A stretch of DNA of 64,000 bases from Bombella favorum (GTDB lineage: Bacteria > Pseudomonadota > Alphaproteobacteria > Acetobacterales > Acetobacteraceae). Below are positions 27,512 to 35,338 of the stretch, in pieces. The DNA lies in contig NZ_NWUS01000001.1 in assembly GCF_014048475.1 (NCBI RefSeq), positions 248,001 through 312,000 of the forward strand, written 5' to 3'. Made by a program: the position numbers and the translations under genes. Position 1 is the stretch's first letter, and the number at the start of each line of letters is the position of its first letter. The notes beneath the pieces were generated by a model. It had not been told where the DNA came from and ran no database searches. It worked only from the letters and a program-made list of their open reading frames with translations.

Positions 27512-28399
27512 ATGAAACTGTTTAAAATGGATTATTGGCGTTCAGCCATTCTGCATGCGCCTTTTGAGCAGATTGTCCGACAGAATAGTCTGGATGACAT
27601 CGACATGACCTTCCTGCCATCCTGCGGAAAAGAAGGATTTTTGGCAGATCCTTTTGGCCTGTGGCAGGCAGGGCATTTGCATGTTTTTGCGGAATATTAT
27701 GATTATGCTCAGGGGAAGGGTATCATTGAGGTACTCATTTATGATGAGCATTTTGCTTTACAGGAACGGCGCTGCGTATTGAGCGAGGAGTGGCATCTGT
27801 CTTACCCCTACGTGTTTCAGCATGAGGGATGCGTTTACATGCTGCCCGAGGCCTACAAGTCGGGACGCCTGACCCTCTACAAAGCCACGTCCTTTCCTTA
27901 TGAGTGGGAACGTGTCCCTACGTTTGATTTTCCCATCGGGGCGATTGATGCAACGCCGCTTCATCATGCGGGGCGTTGGTGGCTATTTTGGACTCCTCCC
28001 ACCCCGAAACTGGCCCGTCAAAGTACGTTACACATTGCGTTGGCAGAGGAACTGACAGGCCCGTGGTGTGATATGGGCCATTTTTTGATTGATCGTAGCG
28101 GTGCTCGTCCGGGGGGGACGCCTTTCATAGAAGATGGTGAGGTTGTTCTACCTGTACAGGATTGTTCAGAGACCTATGGCGGTGGTATCCGCCTGCTCCG
28201 GATTAGCGGCTTTAAAAAGGGACGCCCTTCGATATGCGGAGGTGATTCCATTCCTGTGCATGTCCCGGAAATTAAGGATTATCCGGATGGTATGCACACG
28301 CTCTCTGCTGCGGGTGATATTACTTTGGTTGATTTCAAAAAAATACGGCGTGGCTTGGGACCAGTTCTTTTCAATCTCAAACAGCAGGTTTTTAAATAG
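27512..28399 (+). CDS. GINT1-like beta-propeller protein (inositolphosphorylceramide transferase N-terminal family)
   Basis: This 295-residue protein has a five-bladed-propeller pattern like glycosidase clans F/J. GFLADPFGLWQAGHLHVFAEYYDY is followed by repeated blades such as YPYVFQHEGCVYMLPEAYKS, IDATPLHHAGRWWLFWTP and GARPGGTPFIEDGEVVLPVQ. This matches the domain annotated at the N-terminus of plant glucosamine inositolphosphorylceramide transferases, where the glycosyltransferase part follows; here only the propeller is present. No signal peptide or membrane helix is seen. It sits beside sphingolipid-related genes, suggesting a role in lipid or polysaccharide glycosylation. The biochemical activity is unknown. 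Confidence 0.6.
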   Translation: MKLFKMDYWRSAILHAPFEQIVRQNSLDDIDMTFLPSCGKEGFLADPFGLWQAGHLHVFAEYYDYAQGKGIIEVLIYDEHFALQERRCVLSEEWHLSYPYVFQHEGCVYMLPEAYKSGRLTLYKATSFPYEWERVPTFDFPIGAIDATPLHHAGRWWLFWTPPTPKLARQSTLHIALAEELTGPWCDMGHFLIDRSGARPGGTPFIEDGEVVLPVQDCSETYGGGIRLLRISGFKKGRPSICGGDSIPVHVPEIKDYPDGMHTLSAAGDITLVDFKKIRRGLGPVLFNLKQQVFK

Positions 28400-28412
28400 G
28401 AGAGGTGATCTT

Positions 28413-28446
28413 TTCCCATGCTGCCCGTTCACAGGTAGCATGGGAA
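28413..28446. terminator. Bidirectional terminator
   Basis: A perfect ten-base-pair stem, TTCCCATGCT/AGCATGGGAA, lies between the converging propeller gene and the nucleotidyltransferase gene, with CTTTAATCTT following on the plus strand. Confidence 0.65.
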
Positions 28447-28448
28447 CT

Positions 28449-29204
28449 TTAATCTTGTTGTAGTAGTTGCTCTACGAGGGTAGCATCTTCAGGTTTGTCG
28501 ACGTCAACGGCAGCTCGACCATCGGAAAGGGGGATGAGCCGTATTCTGGCCCCCGTGAGCGTGTGGATGCGCTGCTCGAGTCGTTTGGAACTGAGTGTGC
28601 GGGTAAGAGTACGGAGAATAATGGATAGGCCCAATATCATGGCCATACGGAAGGGTTTCTTCCGGTAATGCTGAAGGCGCTGCCAAAGCGTAACAACTGC
28701 CTTGGATTGGGGGGATGCCATCCAGAAAAGGTTACATCCCGAGAAATGCATGTCTGAAAGGCGAATATAGGTTCGCTTTGTTTGGGGTATATCTCGGAGA
28801 ATGGTACTTCTCAGGGCGATAGCTGCGGTCAGATCGACATCAGCTTGCTGACTTTTAGTGAGAAACTCCATAACCCACTCAGGGCGAAGTAGGGCATGGT
28901 CTGCTGTGGTGACGAGGCAGGGGGTACCGATCAGGTCGAGTGCCTGAGCGACGCTTTCACTCGGAGAGTGGGCGGCATGTAGCAGCGTGATGCGATCTTT
29001 CAAATGCGCTAGTAAGTCAGGCTGTTCGATACTCACCCATATTTGCCCAATTTCGGGAACTTGTTCCAACGTATGTAGGACACGTTCGATCATGGGGATG
29101 TTTTGAATGGGCAAAAGTGCCTTGTGAGATACATTGCCCATACGCGCTAGTGGGTCACGTTCACCATCCCGTGACCCAGCGAGGATCAGTACCGAAATAC
29201 TCAT
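28449..29204 (-). CDS. MobA-like NTP transferase domain protein
   Basis: I take the ATG at 29204 as start, because it overlaps the hydroxylase stop by ATGA and opens directly with the nucleotide-binding segment MSISVLILAGSRDG; upstream in-frame sequence is shadow. The 251-residue protein has the nucleotidyltransferase fold: SHKALLPIQNIPMIERVLHTL, TTADHALLRPEW with the metal Asp, and the C-terminal AAVDVDKPEDATLVEQLL. Such enzymes transfer NMP to sugar, alcohol or phosphate groups. As last gene of an operon with a hydroxylase and LptF/LptG it may activate a polar head group for a lipid; that is inference. Confidence 0.72.
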   Translation of the reverse strand: MSISVLILAGSRDGERDPLARMGNVSHKALLPIQNIPMIERVLHTLEQVPEIGQIWVSIEQPDLLAHLKDRITLLHAAHSPSESVAQALDLIGTPCLVTTADHALLRPEWVMEFLTKSQQADVDLTAAIALRSTILRDIPQTKRTYIRLSDMHFSGCNLFWMASPQSKAVVTLWQRLQHYRKKPFRMAMILGLSIILRTLTRTLSSKRLEQRIHTLTGARIRLIPLSDGRAAVDVDKPEDATLVEQLLQQD

Positions 29205-30007
29205 GCGCTCTTGGAAAGTTCTTCGTTTTTGGGAGCACGAGCAGGGTCGGGCCGATCGCGAGGTGGAGCACCAGTCCGGCGCATAACCCACGGATAACGT
29301 TCTGCTTCTTCTACCGTATAGCCCAAATTGAAGACATACGGGCTACGGGGACGTTCCTTGGCGGAGCGGTAGAAGGTACCCATCAGTCGGTCCGGCAGAT
29401 AGTTTGTAATACCATAATTGCCATCTTCGTCGTGGAAATGATGCAGGACATGGAGCTGCTTGATGTACACAACCCACTGCCAGCGAGGCTTGTATGCCAG
29501 ATGCTGAATACAATGGAAGAACTCATAGATGCAGGTCATAACCAGAGCCGTGGAGAGAGCAGAAAAGGCACCACCCCAGCCACCGATTAGCCAGCCGATG
29601 GGCATGGTGATGACCATCATGGTTGGGACAGTGTTCAAGGGCGACCCGAACAGCACTTCCAGAAGATGGGGATCCTGGTGATGATCGAAATGGATGCGTT
29701 TCCACATGGAGGCTGTGATCGGGTTCCGATAGAACCAACGCCCATGCAAGATATAACGGTGAATGATGTACCAAGCTGTTGGATATACAGCGATGATAAC
29801 AGGGATGGGGATGATGACCTCCCACCAGCTATGATGCAAGTACAGGCTGAGCACGGCTGTACCAATGATCAGAGCAAAATAAAGCAGGATCGTCGGGTAA
29901 GTGAGATAAGCCGCCCATAACTGCGAAAGATTCATTTTTCCCAAGTCATAACTCCTGCCTTTTTGCATAAGAGTCGTGCCTTGGAAAAATTGTTTGAACG
30001 TACTCAT
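29201..30007 (-). CDS. Sterol desaturase / fatty acid hydroxylase superfamily protein
   Basis: The ATG at 30007 has a GGAGGAAAA site and overlaps the LptG stop by ATGA, giving 268 residues. It is an integral membrane di-iron enzyme with the histidine clusters HRYILHGRWF, HFDHHQDPH, EFFHCIQHLAYKP and HVLHHFHDEDGNYG, and hydrophobic segments between them. Relatives hydroxylate or desaturate fatty acids, sphingoid bases, sterols or carotenoids. Acetic acid bacteria are known to contain 2-hydroxy-acyl ceramides, so a ceramide hydroxylase is a reasonable candidate function given the nearby serine palmitoyltransferase. Confidence 0.82.
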   Translation of the reverse strand: MSTFKQFFQGTTLMQKGRSYDLGKMNLSQLWAAYLTYPTILLYFALIIGTAVLSLYLHHSWWEVIIPIPVIIAVYPTAWYIIHRYILHGRWFYRNPITASMWKRIHFDHHQDPHLLEVLFGSPLNTVPTMMVITMPIGWLIGGWGGAFSALSTALVMTCIYEFFHCIQHLAYKPRWQWVVYIKQLHVLHHFHDEDGNYGITNYLPDRLMGTFYRSAKERPRSPYVFNLGYTVEEAERYPWVMRRTGAPPRDRPDPARAPKNEELSKSA

Positions 30008-31104
30008 TTTTCCTCCATTCGCAGTATCCATGCCAGACCAAACAGGGCTGCCACGATCTGGCCTGAACTTATAGCGATTAATATGGGAAGGGAACCTGAA
30101 TTTCCCAGAGCTGAAATCATACCCTGGAGAATGACCACTCCCAGACCAGCCGCCATGACATACACCGGCAGTGGGTTCCGCAATCCCGCACGGGGCGGAA
30201 TATAGGTGATGGGCAGAGTGATGAGAAGCATCACAGCCATCTGCACCGGCAGCATGAGTATGGCACATAGTGCCATCAGATAATTTGACCTAGGTAAATT
30301 GGAAGGGGCTTTTCCCGAGAAAATTTGCCAGAACTGATGTGGCGTATAATAGACGCCCTGCATCGTCATATTGATGATTTCCTGTGGGGTGGCCTTTAGA
30401 ACGGGGGGGGCTGCCTCACTGTTGAGTTGCGCCTGTGTCTGCTCTTTGAAAATGACAAGCTGTCTGGTCTCTCCATGATTGACCCATTGCCCATTTTCAT
30501 AGGTTAGGTGTTTAAAGTACTGGCTGCCGATCAGGTTCCCGGTCTCTAACTGTCGGTGATAGAAAATGACTTCTGCAAGAGAGTGTCCACCATGGCTGAT
30601 AGTGTCGACATGAATGATGTCCTGCCCGAGACGGAACCATAGGCTGTGCAGGTCATCTGTTGCATTAGCTTGCGTTGCCCCTTCATTCCACCAGCGGTTT
30701 AGCTCCTGTTCACAGGGGGGGACGGCCCATAACTGCACTACCATGCACACAAGACCAAGTAGCAGAGGAATGGGTAGAAGGTATCGGAACATGTTGAGGG
30801 TGGAAAGGCCAGCAGCCCTTAATACGGCGATCTCACTAGAAAGAGCCATCTGTAGAAGGGTAAACAGGCCGCCGATCATGACAGATAGGGGCATGATTTC
30901 TACGATAAGGGTTGGTAGATGCAGGCCAATATATTTGAATAGCCCGTTGATTCCTAAATGTCGGTCTAGAATGGTAGAGGCATCATCCAGCAGGGCCAGA
31001 ATTTCAAGAAGAGCCGTTAGAACACCGCAGCAGAGCAAAATTTTGCTAAGAAGCGGTTTAAGGAAGATCTTCAGGAGGGTCGGTGTTGCCAGGGGAGATC
31101 TCAT
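30004..31104 (-). CDS. lptG: LptG-like permease
   Basis: This 366-residue LptF/LptG-family permease has N-terminal helices (about residues 10-30, 55-80, 95-120), a periplasmic jellyroll middle and three C-terminal helices. The sequence LPTLIVEIMPLSVMIGGLFT and SSEIAVLRAAGLS are the family's coupling region. LptF and LptG form the membrane part of the exporter that extracts LPS from the inner membrane using LptB. It overlaps the lptF gene by four bases and the hydroxylase gene by four bases. The lptD-surA-pdxA genes that often follow are absent, so this may be a second, specialised pair. Confidence 0.85.
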   Translation of the reverse strand: MRSPLATPTLLKIFLKPLLSKILLCCGVLTALLEILALLDDASTILDRHLGINGLFKYIGLHLPTLIVEIMPLSVMIGGLFTLLQMALSSEIAVLRAAGLSTLNMFRYLLPIPLLLGLVCMVVQLWAVPPCEQELNRWWNEGATQANATDDLHSLWFRLGQDIIHVDTISHGGHSLAEVIFYHRQLETGNLIGSQYFKHLTYENGQWVNHGETRQLVIFKEQTQAQLNSEAAPPVLKATPQEIINMTMQGVYYTPHQFWQIFSGKAPSNLPRSNYLMALCAILMLPVQMAVMLLITLPITYIPPRAGLRNPLPVYVMAAGLGVVILQGMISALGNSGSLPILIAISSGQIVAALFGLAWILRMEEK

Positions 31105-32270
31105 GAAGATGCCTTCTTCAGCAAGGTCAGCTTTCTATTGCGCCAAGAAACTTGGGAGCGTGCGAGTAGAGCGGCTGTGCAGCCAAGGCAGAAAAGGGCT
31201 TCGGGTACCCAGATTGCCAGCCAGACAGACATTTTCCCGCTAGATGCCATACTGTGCCCGAACAGAAGTACCTCATTGAAACCAACCAGAATGAGGGCGA
31301 GCGTAATCTGCCCGATTACAGATTTTCGTCTTTTGCGACCAATGGCAAAAGCGATGGCCAGTAGGGGAATGAACATGATGCCGATGGCTCGGGCCAGACG
31401 GAAATCCATCTCTGAACGAAGAACGATATAGGGAAGGCGTGGAGATCCGTGGCGAAGAGCTTGAAACAGTTCAGGCGTGGTCATTTCTCGTTCATCATCC
31501 CCTCTGGAACGGAAAGTCCGCCGATTTTTGCTGCGTTCGATCACACGGGCGATATGTTCGAAATGGGTAATGGTGGCGTGGTTATCAGGTATGGCCGGTT
31601 TGTTCAGATGGACGACTTGCCCATCCCAGAGATCAAGTTGTGTTGCTTGATCTCGTTCGGAAAGGGTCAGCAACCCTCTAGGAGCCGTGATCAGTTCGAT
31701 TTTGCCATTATCTTTTAAGTTACGGATGAAAATGTTCTTCAGGTGGGAGCCGCCATGATCAACACGATCCGCTGTCAGCATCGTGTTGGACGATGTTGAA
31801 GCAAACATGCCGGACTGCAGATGGGGGGCCCAGCCTGTATGCTTGGCGAAGTAGAACCCTTCTCGGTAGTCATAGCGAGCGATTGGCTGAATATAGCCAT
31901 AAAGAAGCAAGCTGAGAACGGCTAGAATCGCGCCAACCTTGATGTAGGGTTGACTGATACGCAGCAGGGAAATGTGAGCGGCGCATAGCACATCAATCTC
32001 ATTATGCTCGCTCATCCGGTTGACGGTCATGAAGATCGCAATGCAGAGTGCTGCTGGGAGGGCCAGCCCCATATAATGCGGCAGGAGATCGCTAAGGAGT
32101 GTAATCAGAGTTGCAATTGAACTGCCACTGCTAGCCAAATGGTTGAACAGTGTTAGTAGCCGCTCCAGCAAGAGAGTAACCAGCATGGTCCCTAGTGCAA
32201 CTGCGAAAGGCGGGATCATCTGCCGGAGCAAATAACGGTCCAATGTTGGCAGGTTACTTCGTATTAACAT
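31101..32270 (-). CDS. lptF: LptF-like permease
   Basis: From the ATG at 32270, which overlaps the phosphoesterase stop, this protein has 389 residues. It starts with LDRYLLRQMIPPFAVAL, typical of LptF, followed by LPHYMGLALPAALCIAIFMT and SEHNEIDVLCAAHISLLRI. A periplasmic domain and three C-terminal helices follow. With LptG it would form the transmembrane core of an LPS-type exporter. The order metallophosphoesterase-lptF-lptG-hydroxylase-nucleotidyltransferase, with overlapping starts, indicates one transcript. Confidence 0.86.
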   Translation of the reverse strand: MLIRSNLPTLDRYLLRQMIPPFAVALGTMLVTLLLERLLTLFNHLASSGSSIATLITLLSDLLPHYMGLALPAALCIAIFMTVNRMSEHNEIDVLCAAHISLLRISQPYIKVGAILAVLSLLLYGYIQPIARYDYREGFYFAKHTGWAPHLQSGMFASTSSNTMLTADRVDHGGSHLKNIFIRNLKDNGKIELITAPRGLLTLSERDQATQLDLWDGQVVHLNKPAIPDNHATITHFEHIARVIERSKNRRTFRSRGDDEREMTTPELFQALRHGSPRLPYIVLRSEMDFRLARAIGIMFIPLLAIAFAIGRKRRKSVIGQITLALILVGFNEVLLFGHSMASSGKMSVWLAIWVPEALFCLGCTAALLARSQVSWRNRKLTLLKKASS

Positions 32271-33184
32271 ACCGTCTGCCTCACAGGAGTGGTGGAAAGC
32301 CATTCCATGCGAGAAAAAAGATGGCCCTTATGGTCCCTGCGTATCAGCTTAATCTGCCAGCCTTCATGATGCGGGATGAAAGTTAGATGATTCCAGGATG
32401 CTTTACGCTGAGGGTTTTGACTGTCCATGCCTGCGGCGCTGACCCCTAAAAGAGGAATGTCTGTTCCATCAACAGTGGTCAGAGTAGCATCGTGGGAGTG
32501 CCCATGAAGAACAAGCTCTGCTCCATACGTCCGTAAGATATCGGCTACGGCAGATGTATTGATGAGGGATTTCCTATAAGGCAACAGTTTTTTGCGGGGG
32601 GGGTGATGAATCATGACAACCCGGCAGTATCCTTCTTCACCCAATTCCGCAAGGAGCCTTGCCAATTTCTGGCGTTGTTTTCGATCAATACGGCCATAGG
32701 CGGTGAAAGGTGGCGTTGGCAAGGCGGAGTTGAGCCCAATAACGGCGACTTTCCCGAAAAAACGAACAAATGGGAAAGAACTGTCTGCCCATTTTTCCCA
32801 CTGAGCCAGACTGTTTTCGTAAGAAATTGGAGCCATGAAATCGTGATTTCCCGGCACGACCACAGGCGTTAGAGGTAGAGTTGATAGCCAAGCGGCGGCC
32901 TGCCTGTATTCCTCCTGCGTACCGAAATTTGTGATGTCTCCACTGATTAGCAGCCCGGAAAGCTCCTTATGTGATGCGATGCTTTCAAGCAGTTCAGCTG
33001 TAATGGAGGGGCGTAGGACATGACGCCGCTTGCTGAGCCAGAGAATACGGCTAAGCAGGCGTTTGTTGAGAAAAGCAGACCATGCGATGCTGGGGGGGGG
33101 GGGCAGATGCGGGTCTGACATATGGGCTAGACAGACAGAAGGGTCACGCCGATGAGACGAAGTGGCGGACGGGTCGGAAAGCAT
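32264..33184 (-). CDS. Calcineurin-like metallophosphoesterase with a homopolymeric tract
   Basis: This 306-residue protein carries the five blocks of a di-metal phosphoesterase: HMSDPH, SGDITNFG, PGNHD, MIHHPP and LHGHSHD. Relatives include UDP-diacylglucosamine hydrolase and cyclic nucleotide phosphodiesterases; the substrate here is not clear. Just after the DPH motif the reading frame crosses 12 consecutive cytosines (coding strand), coding for four prolines at residues 27-30. A change of one or two bases there would shift the frame and stop translation early. It is first in the operon that continues into lptF-lptG. Confidence 0.85.
   Translation of the reverse strand: MLSDPSATSSHRRDPSVCLAHMSDPHLPPPPSIAWSAFLNKRLLSRILWLSKRRHVLRPSITAELLESIASHKELSGLLISGDITNFGTQEEYRQAAAWLSTLPLTPVVVPGNHDFMAPISYENSLAQWEKWADSSFPFVRFFGKVAVIGLNSALPTPPFTAYGRIDRKQRQKLARLLAELGEEGYCRVVMIHHPPRKKLLPYRKSLINTSAVADILRTYGAELVLHGHSHDATLTTVDGTDIPLLGVSAAGMDSQNPQRKASWNHLTFIPHHEGWQIKLIRRDHKGHLFSRMEWLSTTPVRQTVC
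33092..33103. repeat. 12-base poly-G/C tract
   Basis: Twelve uninterrupted Gs on the plus strand lie inside the 5' part of the phosphoesterase gene, which reads them as Cs. They are by far the longest homopolymer noticed in the window; other runs are eight or fewer. Such tracts are prone to slippage. Confidence 0.85.
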
Positions 33185-33329
33185 TATGGCACCATATCCA
33201 TGACGGGGGCGATCTATCAGGAGGATAACTCCTTGCTGGCTCCCTTAGCATAGCCATGTTAAAGGAGTTCGGCCAGCTTGGGAAACAGTCTGGCATTTTT
33301 ATGTTTCTGGGCGGATATGTGGTGGATAG

Positions 33330-34316
33330 ATGCAGACATTGAAGAACGTTGTACAGCCAGCCCTGATACATAACCCCAATAGCCGTAAAAATGCTCAGGA
33401 TAAAGGGCGTTTCCTACGTATGGCACGGCAGAAGCTGGGGGATTACTGTGTTTCCTCTCTGAATGACAGCCACCTGCCAGCTCATCTGACTGAGCTGAAG
33501 AGCAAGGGCGTAGATCTGATTGTCATCAGCGGCGGCGATGGTACGGTTAGTGCTTGTTTGACGGCAATTGCAGCTATTTATCATGACTGCCCGCTGCCGG
33601 CTGTGGCCATTCTTCCTTCAGGTAATACCAACCTCATAGCGGGGGATGTTGGATTTGGCTTGCATGGTGATGCAGCACTTGACCGCTTTTTGCGTCCCGA
33701 AGGGTTGAAAAGCTGCATCCGTGCACCAATCCGGTTGTCGTGGCCCGATGAAGAAAGGCCAGCAGTATTGGGCATGTTCGGGGGGTGTACGGGTTATGCT
33801 AGAGCGGTACGTATTGCCCATTCGCCGAATGTTTTGAAATTTGCCCCTCATGATCTCGCTGTTTTTTTCACGCTTTTTAGTAGCATGGCGAGTCTTCTTT
33901 TTCGCCGAAGTCGTCACTCATGGATGAAGGGGGACAGACTATCCTGGTCGGTACAGGGGGAGGATCTTTCTCGAGAGAGCAGAGACGGACGTAGCTTTCT
34001 GTTTATGGTAACAGCGCTTGAAAAACTTTCCCACGGCATTTGGCCATTCTGGAATGCCGGTAATGGCGAAAGCGGGTTTCACTTTCTTGATGCTCATGCT
34101 TTTCCAAAGGCCCTGCCAAAAGCGTGCTTTAACCTTTTGAGGGGGCGGGCACCGGAATGGCTACGGTCGCATGAGGATTATGTAAGCGCAACCGTGCAGG
34201 AGATGCGGCTTGAGACGGATAGCGATTTTGTCTTAGATGGTGAGGTTTTTCCGGCATCTGCTAGTGGACGGTTGATGTTGGAAGAGGGGCCGGCTTTCCG
34301 GTTTGTGCATGTCTGA
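33330..34316 (+). CDS. Diacylglycerol/ceramide kinase family lipid kinase
   Basis: This 328-residue protein of the DAGK catalytic family has PALIHNPNSRKNAQ at the N-terminus and the nucleotide motif VISGGDGTVSACL (GGDGT at 68-72). AILPSGNTNLIAGD follows, and the C-terminal half has the ENxxxDGEVFPA-type segment (FVLDGEVF). It phosphorylates a lipid hydroxyl. Diacylglycerol is the usual substrate, but related enzymes in sphingolipid-making Alphaproteobacteria phosphorylate ceramide. Its setting next to the serine palmitoyltransferase operon supports ceramide as a candidate. It overlaps the following gene by several bases. Confidence 0.83.
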   Translation: MQTLKNVVQPALIHNPNSRKNAQDKGRFLRMARQKLGDYCVSSLNDSHLPAHLTELKSKGVDLIVISGGDGTVSACLTAIAAIYHDCPLPAVAILPSGNTNLIAGDVGFGLHGDAALDRFLRPEGLKSCIRAPIRLSWPDEERPAVLGMFGGCTGYARAVRIAHSPNVLKFAPHDLAVFFTLFSSMASLLFRRSRHSWMKGDRLSWSVQGEDLSRESRDGRSFLFMVTALEKLSHGIWPFWNAGNGESGFHFLDAHAFPKALPKACFNLLRGRAPEWLRSHEDYVSATVQEMRLETDSDFVLDGEVFPASASGRLMLEEGPAFRFVHV

Positions 34317-35247
34317 CGTCATTAAAGAGATACTGATCGGTGAGCTGACAACGGCCGTTCCTGAGGAAGTCGCACAGTTCGCAGAGTCTATTGCTGGTAG
34401 GTTGGATAGGCAGCCGCTGGGTATTCTGTTCTACGGCTCAGTTCTTCGTGATGTAGATCCTGAGGGTATAATTGATTTCTATGTCATTACCGATCGACCA
34501 GAGAGTCTGGGAAGCCATGCTCTAGCTCGCATGGCTAATCGCCTGCTTCCTCCCAATGTCTATTATATGGAGCATAAAACAGAGGGAGAGACGATCCTAC
34601 GGGCTAAGGTAGCTTTTTTATCTCTTCGGCAATTCCTGAGGCGAAGCACACTTTTTACATTGGATACGACCATATGGGCCCGCTTCTGTCAGCCCGTTCG
34701 TATGGTTTGGGTACGAGATGGAGTAAGTGCCGATTGTCTTTTGCAGGCGATTAGTCAATGTGTGATTACAGCTTCCTGTTGGGCTGCGCTTTTAGGGCCT
34801 GAACAAGGGGAGGCAGCACAGTATTGGCATAATCTGTTTGCTCATACTTATGCTGCAGAGTTGCGTGTGGAAAAGAAGGGGCGTAGCCATAACCTTCTGG
34901 CTGGAAAGGAAGAGCGTTACAGGAATCTTCTAAAAGCAGCCTGGCGCAGGGCCGCTCTGAGTTATCGTAGTGAAGGAGGGATGTTATATCCCCAGCTCAC
35001 TGCATCTGCTCGGAGCAAGGCCTTAAGGAACTGGAGAAAAGTGCATGCTTTTGGAAAACCTCTGAACATAGCACGTCTTATCAAGGCGGCGTTTACGTTT
35101 AGAGATGGTGTGGCATATCTTTTATGGAAGATACAGCGCCATACTGGCAAAGCTATCCGTGTATCGACTTTTGAGAAGAAACACCCACTTCTCACCCTTC
35201 CGCTCTTCTTATGGCGAACCCGGCATGTGCGATCTAGGAAAATGTAA
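34303..35247 (+). CDS. Tam41-like nucleotidyltransferase-fold protein
   Basis: This 314-residue protein has near its start the pattern ILFYGSVLRDVDPEGIIDFY followed by VITDRPESL. That is the GS...D.D layout of a nucleotidyltransferase fold and resembles the YGSG...DF.F segment of mitochondrial Tam41 CDP-diacylglycerol synthases. Conserved NRLLPPNVYYMEH and a lysine/arginine-rich helical second half follow. The start could be 34303 or six bases later (MSDVIKE). It overlaps the lipid kinase gene, so the two probably act in sequence: a kinase makes a lipid phosphate and this protein may transfer a nucleotide or head group to it. The family assignment is tentative. Confidence 0.55.
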   Translation: MCMSDVIKEILIGELTTAVPEEVAQFAESIAGRLDRQPLGILFYGSVLRDVDPEGIIDFYVITDRPESLGSHALARMANRLLPPNVYYMEHKTEGETILRAKVAFLSLRQFLRRSTLFTLDTTIWARFCQPVRMVWVRDGVSADCLLQAISQCVITASCWAALLGPEQGEAAQYWHNLFAHTYAAELRVEKKGRSHNLLAGKEERYRNLLKAAWRRAALSYRSEGGMLYPQLTASARSKALRNWRKVHAFGKPLNIARLIKAAFTFRDGVAYLLWKIQRHTGKAIRVSTFEKKHPLLTLPLFLWRTRHVRSRKM

Positions 35248-35276
35248 CACTAATTTTCTGGATAATTGAGACATAG

Positions 35277-35321
35277 AATAGCCTCTGGAGAACTATCTTT
35301 CATAGCTTTCCAGAGGCTATT
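35277..35321. terminator. Bidirectional terminator between converging lipid operons
   Basis: A perfect 13-base-pair stem, AATAGCCTCTGGA/TCCAGAGGCTATT, with a 19-base loop lies between the Tam41-like gene and spt. It ends in a T-rich stretch on both strands. Confidence 0.75.
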
Positions 35322-35338
35322 ATTTCTGTCCAAAATTG

